Positions 57,851 through 64,000 of a stretch of DNA of 64,000 bases are shown here, piece after piece. Source of the DNA: Oxalobacteraceae bacterium (GTDB lineage Bacteria > Pseudomonadota > Gammaproteobacteria > Burkholderiales > Burkholderiaceae_D); the NCBI GenBank assembly GCA_027490725.1, contig JAIXXN010000057.1:204166-268165 (forward strand), read 5' to 3'. The position numbers were made by a program, and so were the translations under genes. Below the pieces are notes generated by a model, which was not told where the DNA came from, searched no databases, and worked only from the letters and a program-made list of their open reading frames with translations. How positions within the stretch are numbered: position 1 is the stretch's first letter; the number at the start of each line of letters is the position of its first letter.

Positions 57851-57987
57851 ATCCGGATTGCCGTTTATGGCAAGCCACGACAATAGCGCAAGATGCTATC
57901 TGGACTCAAGGACTGGATCACTCGCCGCACGCGCTTTCAATGCCACCATTCAGTCCCGTACCGGGCAGCATGACGAAGCTGCCCACC

Positions 57988-60048
57988 CTAGTCAAGTGCG
58001 CGGAAGCGGATCGCACAACCGCCGCCCGCTGCCATCGCCAGTGTCAGTTTGTCCCCGGCAGCTACTTGCTGGCGCACGATTTCATAGGCCTGCGGCTTGC
58101 TACGGTAGTCGGCATCGCTGGCATCACGGTAGATGGTCGCTTCGTAGCGTTTGCCTGCCTCGAGGAAGTCCAGTGCCACCGTCACGGAGCGGGCATTTTC
58201 ATCATTGACGGCACCCAGATACCAGTCGGGCGCACCGCGCTGCTGGCGTGCCACGATGGCGTAGTCGCCGATCACACTGTCGAGCGTACGGCTACGCTCC
58301 CAATCCACCGGAACGTCGCGGATAAACTGGAACGCATCCGGGTACTTGGCGTAGTTTTCCGGTAGGTCGGGCACCATCTGCACCGGGCTATACAGCACCA
58401 CATACAGCGCCAGCTGATTGGCCAGCGTCGACTGCACCCGCTGATCGACGACGGTTTTGCCGAATTCCAGATCAAATATGCCCGGTGTGAAGTCCATCGG
58501 ACCTGCCAGCATGCGGGTGAACGACAGTATCGTGACATGCTCGGGTGCATTGGTCGGCTTGCCCCAGGCGTTGTATTCCTGTCCGCGTGCGCCTTCGCGG
58601 CTCAGCATATTCGGCCAGGTACGGCGCAAACCGGTATCCATCACCGGCTCGTGCGCGACCACGGAAATGTGGCGCGCCGCCGCAGCGGCGTTGACCCGCG
58701 CATGGAAGTTCACCATATACTGACCGGCGTACCACTCGTAGACGGTGGTGCCATTCGCTGCAGTTCGGGGATAATGACCACCGTTCGCCACATAACCGGT
58801 TTTCACCGCAGCCACGCCGAAGTCGCGGTAGTAATCCATGCCGCGCTCGAGCTGGCTAGCGTAGTTCTCGGTCGCGCCGCCCGTCTCGTGGTGGCCGATC
58901 AGCTCGACCCCCAGCGATTTCCCGTAACGGGTGATCTCGCCAGTATCGAAATCTGGATAGGGACGGTCGAAGCGGAACTCGACGCCCTTGCCCCAGTCCC
59001 CATCCCAGCCTTCGTTCCAGCCCTCCACCAGCACGCCACCGAGACCGCTACGCTGCGCGAAGTCCATATAACGTTTGACGTTGGCAGTGTTGGCAGCGTG
59101 TTCAGGTCCACTCTTCCATGTGCCCTTGCCAAGATGGATTTCCCACCACACACCGGCATACTTCATCGGCTTGATCCAGCTGGTATCGGCGATCTTGCTC
59201 GGTTCATTCAGATTCAGGGTAATCCGGGAGTCGGCCAGCTGCGCCGGCGTGCTGCCGACCAGCACGGTACGCCAGGGGGTGGTGAACGGGCCGGTCTTGC
59301 GCACCGCGATCCCGTCCGCCCAGGGATACAGGGCAGCCTTGAAACGCCCTTTGCCACGCCCTTGCAGATACATCGAGGCGAAATCGACTAGCGCCGCCTG
59401 ATGAATACTCATCAGGGTGCCCGGCCGTTCGATAGTGAATGGCAGTTCGGCGCTACGCACCGCCTCCAGATCGGCATGCTGATACACCGCTTCCAGATTG
59501 GCCGGGTGATGCGCTTCGAACCACCATGCCTGATAGCGATCCGCGAAATTGAACTCGGTGCGTTCGTCGCTAATCGCCACGGCAGCACCGGCAGGGATCT
59601 GGCGATACTCGTAACGCCAGCCCAGACCGTCATCGAATAGACGGAACACGACATCGAAGCTACGTTCTTTGCGCGTGCTCGAGAAATTCACTCGCAGTTC
59701 ATTGTGATGGTCGCGGATGACACGCTCTTCGCCCCACGGTTGCTGCCAATGTTCGTCATGACTACCGCGCTGGACGACCCGGCCGGCACGCACCGGAGTA
59801 GCCTGTTCCCCGGCAAACACCAAGCCCAGTTCCGATGGCGCCAGCAGCGCCACGCCATCCCGCTGCAAACGGTAGTAGGCATGGCCGCCTTGCGCATAGG
59901 TACACAGCTCCAGCGCACCGGACGGCGAACGCACACAGACAGGTGCCGGACTGGCCGCGCCTGCAAGTGGTGTCAACAAAGCGGCGCCAACGGCGGCCGC
60001 TAGCGTCAGCGCCAGTGGTGATCGAAGCGTAATTGGGCGATGCGGCAT
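57988..60048 (-). CDS. Glycoside hydrolase family 97 (SusB-like alpha-glucosidase)
   Basis: A 686-residue exported enzyme with a signal peptide (about 10-32, ending AGAAS). The N-terminal beta-sandwich has SFDVVFRLFDDGLGWRYEY; the barrel has KYAGVWWEIHLGKGTW, VEGWNEGWDGDW, VELIGHHETGG, GVAAVKTGYV and MLSREGARGQEYNAWG, with acidic residues as in SusB. VKTGYV has Gly where retaining GH97 members carry an Asp nucleophile, which points to the inverting, alpha-glucosidase branch (from memory). It would act on alpha-glucosides in the periplasm. No sus-type transport genes accompany it. Confidence 0.9.
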   Translation of the reverse strand: MPHRPITLRSPLALTLAAAVGAALLTPLAGAASPAPVCVRSPSGALELCTYAQGGHAYYRLQRDGVALLAPSELGLVFAGEQATPVRAGRVVQRGSHDEHWQQPWGEERVIRDHHNELRVNFSSTRKERSFDVVFRLFDDGLGWRYEYRQIPAGAAVAISDERTEFNFADRYQAWWFEAHHPANLEAVYQHADLEAVRSAELPFTIERPGTLMSIHQAALVDFASMYLQGRGKGRFKAALYPWADGIAVRKTGPFTTPWRTVLVGSTPAQLADSRITLNLNEPSKIADTSWIKPMKYAGVWWEIHLGKGTWKSGPEHAANTANVKRYMDFAQRSGLGGVLVEGWNEGWDGDWGKGVEFRFDRPYPDFDTGEITRYGKSLGVELIGHHETGGATENYASQLERGMDYYRDFGVAAVKTGYVANGGHYPRTAANGTTVYEWYAGQYMVNFHARVNAAAAARHISVVAHEPVMDTGLRRTWPNMLSREGARGQEYNAWGKPTNAPEHVTILSFTRMLAGPMDFTPGIFDLEFGKTVVDQRVQSTLANQLALYVVLYSPVQMVPDLPENYAKYPDAFQFIRDVPVDWERSRTLDSVIGDYAIVARQQRGAPDWYLGAVNDENARSVTVALDFLEAGKRYEATIYRDASDADYRSKPQAYEIVRQQVAAGDKLTLAMAAGGGCAIRFRALD

Positions 60049-60135
60049 TCATGTCTCCTTGGTGGTTGGTTCGACGCCATCTTTGTGGCGTCGTGATGCG
60101 GATAGTCGGATACGCACTGACCTGCCAGACCTGCG

Positions 60136-61512
60136 CTACACGGTGAAGCGCGGCAGATCGACGGTCACGCACAGGCCTTTGCCGAGGGGGCCGGCATCGA
60201 GCGTAATCGAGGCGCCGTTACGGTTGGCAGCGGCCAGCGCAATCGCCAGCCCCAGACCGCTGCCAGCCTCCAGCTGACCGGGAAGCCGATAGAAGCGCTC
60301 GAACACCCGCTGGTACAGGTCCGCTGCGATACCGGGGCCCTGATCGGTGATGGTCAGGCGCTGATGGCCATTGTGCTGCGTGAGCGCGACGGCAATACAG
60401 GCGCTATCGGGCGAATATTTGATTGCATTGCTGAGCAGATTATCAAACAGCGCTGCCATACTCTCCAGATGCAGCAGACGCGCCGGCGCACTGCCCGCCA
60501 CGAACTCGATCTCGATCTCGCGCGCCACGGCGAGCGGCGCCATGATCGCAATCCGGTCACGAATGAAGCTCTCGAGTTCCATCATCTGCAAAGGGATGGA
60601 GTTGGTTTCGGTACTGGCCCGTTCGAACGCCAGCAACTGGTGCACCATATGACTGGCCCGTTCGACGCCGAAACGCAAACCTTCTGCAGCGCTGGCCGTG
60701 CGTTCGCGGGTACTGGCATCGCAGCGACTGAGAATCAGATCGGCATTCAGCTGGATCGCAGCGAGTGGGGTTTTCAACTCGTGCGCGGCATCCGTGATGA
60801 AGGCATGCTCGCGCGCGATGCGCTGCCCCAGCCTTCCCAGCAAGCGGTTAATCGCCGTGACCAGCGGCGACAGTTCGCGATACTGGGAGTCCGGTAGCGC
60901 GGTCAGGTCGAATTCGTCGCGCTGCTCGATGACATTGGCGATACGCCGCAAGGGCCGCAAACCGATGCCGACGATGAATAGCGCCGGCAACAGCAGCAGC
61001 GGCAGACTGAAGATCGTCGAAGACATCAGTACATCCAGCGCAGAGAGCGAAAACATCCATTCGTCATCGACTTCATGACTGCGCTCGATGGTCAGGCCAG
61101 TCACGCCGTCGCGCACCACCGTTGTGACCCAGGAACTGGCATGCTGCGCCGCGGCGCTGCCGTAAACCGGCAACTGTTCGGGCAGCGCAGGTGCCGAATT
61201 GTAGATCAGCGCACCCTGCGCCCACAGGCGCATCCGCACCCGCGATCGATAATCGAGTGCTTTGAACATGTTCGCCCGCACTGCTTCCAGCTGGGCGGCC
61301 GCACCGAGCAGCGCCGGCCGGTCCGCGGCCAGCAGTACCAGATGGGCCAGTGCTTCGCGCGCGTGCGCCGAATTCTCTTCCTGGGTGCGCCAGCGCTGGG
61401 TAGCCTTGGCCTCGGAGACCACGTAGGCAAACGACACCAGCGAAACCAGTGTCACCATGCTGGCGAAACCGATCATCAGGCGCCGGAAGATCGAGGGTTG
61501 TCTATAATTCAT
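60136..61512 (-). CDS. Sensor histidine kinase, QseC-like
   Basis: A 458-residue kinase with two membrane helices (about 14-32 and 165-185), a periplasmic domain of about 130 residues, HAMP, HisKA with DAAHELKTPLAAI (His244), and HATPase with NLLSNAIKYSPDS, DQGPGI and GSGLGLAI. The start overlaps the end of the regulator gene by 11 bases, so the pair is coupled. The signal is unknown. It is 87 bases upstream of the GH97 gene on the same strand. Confidence 0.9.
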   Translation of the reverse strand: MNYRQPSIFRRLMIGFASMVTLVSLVSFAYVVSEAKATQRWRTQEENSAHAREALAHLVLLAADRPALLGAAAQLEAVRANMFKALDYRSRVRMRLWAQGALIYNSAPALPEQLPVYGSAAAQHASSWVTTVVRDGVTGLTIERSHEVDDEWMFSLSALDVLMSSTIFSLPLLLLPALFIVGIGLRPLRRIANVIEQRDEFDLTALPDSQYRELSPLVTAINRLLGRLGQRIAREHAFITDAAHELKTPLAAIQLNADLILSRCDASTRERTASAAEGLRFGVERASHMVHQLLAFERASTETNSIPLQMMELESFIRDRIAIMAPLAVAREIEIEFVAGSAPARLLHLESMAALFDNLLSNAIKYSPDSACIAVALTQHNGHQRLTITDQGPGIAADLYQRVFERFYRLPGQLEAGSGLGLAIALAAANRNGASITLDAGPLGKGLCVTVDLPRFTV

Positions 61513-62167
61513 CGGGCACTATCAGGTAGCCTACACCACGGACCGTGCGGATAAAACCTTCGCCAATTTTCTTGCGCAGATTAAAGATATGCACGTCCAG
61601 AGTTTTGCCATCGCTATTTGGCAGCACCCGGCTTTCGATCTCGGAGCGGGTCAGCACGCGGCCAGCCTGCTTCAGCAAGGTCGCCAGCAAGGCAAATTCG
61701 GTTTTCGACAGAGATAAGGGTGCACCGGCCAGCGTCACCGCCATGCTGCGCTCGCGTAGTGACAAATCACCAACTCGCCATTCGGCATCTGCGCCGTCCT
61801 GCGCCAGCCCGGCGCGGCGCAATACCGCGTTCAGGCGCGCCAGCAGTTCGGGGATGGCAAACGGCTTGATCAGGTAGTCATCGGCTCCGATTGCGAACGC
61901 GCCCAGTCTATCCTCGAGACTCTCGCGCGCGGTAATCACCAGTACCGGCAGGGTCAGCCCCGCCTCACGCAAAGCCGTCAGAATTTCGACCCCGTCACCA
62001 TCCGGCAGGCCTAGGTCCAGCAGTAATACGTCGAAGTATTCCGCCTGCACGCGTGCCAGAACCTTGCTGGCAAGCCGGCACCAGAGCACCACATGCCCTT
62101 CGTCCTGCAGCGCCGAGAGCAGCGCACTGCCGATTGCAATATCGTCTTCGAGGAGAAAAATCTTCAT
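61502..62167 (-). CDS. OmpR-family response regulator, QseB-like
   Basis: A 221-residue regulator. The receiver has IFLLEDDIAIG, Asp51 in LLDLGLPDGDG and Lys in LIKPFAIPEL; the winged helix has LSLSKTEFALLATLLKQAGR and DVHIFNLRKKIG. ATG 62167 gives the usual N terminus (MKIFLLEDD); the frame open to 62218 is extended without support. It is partnered with the kinase just downstream. Two TTTCT direct repeats 11 bp apart lie 70-84 bases upstream. Confidence 0.92.
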   Translation of the reverse strand: MKIFLLEDDIAIGSALLSALQDEGHVVLWCRLASKVLARVQAEYFDVLLLDLGLPDGDGVEILTALREAGLTLPVLVITARESLEDRLGAFAIGADDYLIKPFAIPELLARLNAVLRRAGLAQDGADAEWRVGDLSLRERSMAVTLAGAPLSLSKTEFALLATLLKQAGRVLTRSEIESRVLPNSDGKTLDVHIFNLRKKIGEGFIRTVRGVGYLIVPDEL

Positions 62168-62235
62168 GTCGTCAGTGTAGCAGCGCAAACTGCGCGGTCG
62201 TGGAAAGCGCCCGCGCACAGCCAGCCTATCCGACG

Positions 62236-62251
62236 TTTCTAAAGGATTTCT
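62236..62251. promoter_or_regulatory. TTTCT direct repeats upstream of the response regulator gene
   Basis: TTTCT at 62236-62240 and 62247-62251 recur with an 11-bp period, the spacing favoured by OmpR-type dimers. This may be the autoregulatory site. Short repeats can occur by chance. Confidence 0.3.
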
Positions 62252-62327
62252 TTATATTTGGCTGGCTTTGCGCAGCTCATCCGGGCCAGCGCCCGAGCGG
62301 GCTAGCGGCGCAGCGTGCCCGCCAGCC

Positions 62328-63470
62328 TCAGGTCAGGCCGACAACGCAGTTGCGACCGTTGGACTTGGCCTGATACAGCGCCCTGTCGGCGCGCTGTACA
62401 AAACGGTCGAGATCAATTTCACCATCGGAACACAGGGCAGCCCCGATGGAAATCGTCACCGGATGATCCGCCAGCGGTCCGGCCCGCAGTGACGCAACCT
62501 GTGCCAGCAAGCGATCGGCAATATGACGCGCCGACACTGCGTCGGTATCCGGTAGCAGGATGCCGAATTCCTCGCCGCCGTAACGGGCAATGATATCGCT
62601 GCTTCGCAATGACTCGCTTAGACGCCGGCTCACCTGTTGCAGAATCCGGTCGCCCTCGGCATGACCGAAGCGGTCATTAATCGCCTTGAAATGATCGATA
62701 TCGATCATCAACATCCATAATCGCTGCCGATTACCCAGACTACCGCGCAGCGCATCCTGGCCACCCTCATTAAAGTGGCGCCGGTTATGTAAGCCAGTCA
62801 GGGCATCGGTATTGGCGGCGCAGGCCAGACGCTCAAACTGGCGTTCGGTGTGTATCGCACACAGGCCGGACATGGTCGCCAGCATCGCCACTTCCATCAC
62901 CAGATAGGTAAGCTTGTTCCAGACCCCGACCGGCGCCCCGGCAGCGTCGCTGCAACACAGCATCGTCGTCAGACTAAAGGCGGCATTGGCGCTCAGCAGC
63001 AAGGTCGCCGTGATCAATACCACCAGTACGAAGCGTGACATCCGCTCGCGGCAGCGCAGCACCTGCACAAACATGACACCCCACAGCAGTATCGCCAGCA
63101 TCGCCTCAAGCCGGGCCAGTACCTGAGCGCTCATGCCCAACCCGCACGCGGCCAGTGGCACGCAAGGCAAGACAGTTGGCAATAGCCAGATGGCGCGCGC
63201 CAACCTGCCATACAGCACACGATGCAAGCCCAGATAGATCAGGCAGTAGCCTGCGCTGGACAAGGCGATGCTGCCAGCCAGCACCGGCGTGGAGGGCATG
63301 ATCAGCCTCGACCCTGCGAGCGCCTGTGCCGATGCACACAGCAGAAAGCCCCATGCCCATTGCCGCAAACTCGGGTCGTCATTGTCGCGACAGCGAATCA
63401 GCAAGCCCAAGCCTATCGCCGCCTGCGTCAGCGCCGTCATCGCAGCGGCTGTCTGAGGATCGATGTTCAC
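62328..63470 (-). CDS. Membrane-bound diguanylate cyclase (GGDEF)
   Basis: A 380-residue protein. The N-terminal half (1-205) has about seven hydrophobic helices, and the C-terminal GGDEF domain has DALTGLHNRRHF, DIDHFKAINDRFGH and the active-site GGEEF at 298-302. The product-inhibition I-site RSSD (289-292) sits five residues before it, so the enzyme should be active and feedback-inhibited. It makes cyclic di-GMP. The membrane sensor part resembles the 7TM group found in other GGDEF proteins; the signal is unknown. Confidence 0.93.
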   Translation of the reverse strand: MNIDPQTAAAMTALTQAAIGLGLLIRCRDNDDPSLRQWAWGFLLCASAQALAGSRLIMPSTPVLAGSIALSSAGYCLIYLGLHRVLYGRLARAIWLLPTVLPCVPLAACGLGMSAQVLARLEAMLAILLWGVMFVQVLRCRERMSRFVLVVLITATLLLSANAAFSLTTMLCCSDAAGAPVGVWNKLTYLVMEVAMLATMSGLCAIHTERQFERLACAANTDALTGLHNRRHFNEGGQDALRGSLGNRQRLWMLMIDIDHFKAINDRFGHAEGDRILQQVSRRLSESLRSSDIIARYGGEEFGILLPDTDAVSARHIADRLLAQVASLRAGPLADHPVTISIGAALCSDGEIDLDRFVQRADRALYQAKSNGRNCVVGLT

Positions 63471-63506
63471 AGGCCACCCGGGATGATGCTGCCGTGGCAG
63501 CAGAGC

Positions 63507-63743
63507 TCAGCGCGCGGCAACAAGATAGTGCCGTTCATCGGCAGACAGTTCGCCGGAAAGTTCGCCACAGGGATCCCCTTCGCTACCGGAAACAAAGCTG
63601 GCGCTGGGACTAACACTGGCACTGGCACTGGCCTGCAGGCTGCGCCGCTGCTCTGCCAGCGGGCGTACCAGCGGCTCGCTGCGTAGTGCAGGCTCGGCAC
63701 CGGCATGCCGGCGTGGCATGGCGCTGCATGGCTTCTCATTCAT
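63507..63743 (-). CDS. Small hypothetical protein upstream of the diguanylate cyclase
   Basis: A possible 78-residue protein with no recognisable family. It starts at ATG 63743 with a GGAG site seven bases upstream. Its middle is Ala/Ser-rich and its end is acidic (EGDPCGELSGELSADE). A second frame (63467-63739) overlaps it. The start lies only about 14 bases from the end of the mobile element at the right edge, so its promoter may have been cut off or replaced by insertion. Confidence 0.35.
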   Translation of the reverse strand: MNEKPCSAMPRRHAGAEPALRSEPLVRPLAEQRRSLQASASASVSPSASFVSGSEGDPCGELSGELSADERHYLVAAR

Positions 63744-63761
63744 CAGATTTGCTCCGAGAAA

Positions 63762-63781
63762 CCCCGTCCTTCAGGGCGGGG
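63762..63781 (+). repeat. Subterminal hairpin of the IS element
   Basis: CCCCGTCC and GGGCGGGG form a stem with one G-T pair around a short TTCA loop. Such imperfect hairpins at IS605-family ends are recognised as single strands by the transposase. Confidence 0.75.
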
Positions 63782-63835
63782 GGTGAAAGGAGCCGACTGC
63801 GTAGCAGGCGTTGCCCCTTGGTTGAGATAACTGTA

Positions 63836-63841
63836 TATAAT
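63836..63841 (+). promoter_or_regulatory. TATAAT minus-10 before tnpB
   Basis: A perfect TATAAT lies 7 bases before the tnpB ATG, with TTGCCC at 63811-63816 as a possible minus-35 (spacer 19, longer than ideal). Being so close to the start, the transcript may have a very short or no leader. Confidence 0.45.
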
Positions 63842-63847
63842 CACAGT

Positions 63848-64000
63848 ATGATTTTGGTCTATCGTTACCGAGTAAAGTCGTTGATCGGCTTGCTGAACAA
63901 GCAAAGTCGGGCGTGTAATTTCGTCTGGAATTTTTGCAACGACAGGCAGAAGGACGCTCTGCGGTTTGGTCGTCGTTGGCACACAGGTTTCGACCTGAAC
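63848..64000 (+). CDS. tnpB: TnpB RNA-guided nuclease, N-terminal part only
   Basis: The first 51 codons of an open frame that continues past the right edge. MILVYRYRVK, ACNFVWNFCNDRQ and FGRRWHTGFDLN match the N-terminal helix-turn region of TnpB (compare VWNYCNETQ with FGRKW-type sequences). TnpB is the RNA-guided nuclease ancestor of Cas12; the catalytic RuvC residues lie outside. The guide (omega) RNA usually comes from the downstream end of the element, also outside. Confidence 0.85.
   Translation, partial: MILVYRYRVKSLIGLLNKQSRACNFVWNFCNDRQKDALRFGRRWHTGFDLN

Larger units (their letters stand above)
63757..64000 (+). mobile_element. Left end of an IS200/IS605-type (IS1341-like) element carrying tnpB
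   Basis: From about 63757 the sequence GAGAAACCCCGTCCTTCAGG is typical of the ends of IS200/IS605 elements, and the tnpB start follows. No tnpA lies on the left side, so this may be a TnpB-only element or have tnpA beyond the window. The exact left boundary is not fixed; the right end is outside. Confidence 0.75.

Overview
The window looks like chromosomal DNA from a free-living, aerobic betaproteobacterium. This is an inference from fairly high G+C, dense gene packing, a cyo-type quinol oxidase linked to a RegB/RegA-type redox system, a FIST/HD-GYP signalling operon, and a heavy-metal RND system carrying DUF3240. No rRNA, tRNA or CRISPR array was seen. Almost every gap is shorter than 300 bases. 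The only mobile element is the left end of a TnpB-type element at the right edge.

Layout. 1-6425 (minus) is a respiratory operon, cyoA-cyoB-cyoC-cyoD-SURF1-regB-regA, running off the left edge, with a divergent MFS transporter (6585-7937). 8059-12251 holds panE, then a fatty acyl-CoA reductase and a wax ester synthase/DGAT that together make a wax ester pathway. 12262-16349 holds an exported cyanophycinase, an AroP-like permease and an unrecognised 397-residue protein. 16418-21271 holds seven copies of a 13-bp repeat, a chemoreceptor and a large hybrid histidine kinase. 21340-25828 holds glycerate kinase, an amino acid permease, a FemAB/CelD-like acyltransferase and an orphan FlaG. 25903-30287 holds an RTX/Ig/DUF4214 surface protein facing a four-gene set: thioredoxin, DUF4266 lipoprotein, DUF3570 barrel and ApbE. 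30493-35928 is an HD-GYP regulator, FIST protein and hybrid kinase operon. 35950-44014 is a heavy-metal RND efflux operon divergent from its probable two-component system, with a perfect palindrome between them.

44011-57241 is the most striking part, apparently a light and photo-oxidative stress island. A TetR repressor faces a seven-gene operon: flavin oxidoreductase, DUF1365, CFA-type methyltransferase, SDR, NTF2-like protein, TspO, and an iron-sulfur (6-4)-type photolyase/cryptochrome. Further on come a cry-DASH-type photolyase and a minus-strand group of folE, a short BLUF photoreceptor, a DUF2256 gene of 51 residues and a TIGR01777 protein. The 14-mer GCTACTAATCAGTA occurs at both ends, beside tetR and upstream of folE. 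This suggests one regulator controls both arms, with the BLUF protein as a possible light input. Functionally the island joins DNA photorepair, pterin supply for photolyase chromophores, membrane lipid modification and tetrapyrrole/stress handling.

57282-63743 holds a GNAT acetyltransferase, a GH97 glucosidase, a second two-component system and a membrane diguanylate cyclase. From about 63757 the left end of a tnpB element begins.
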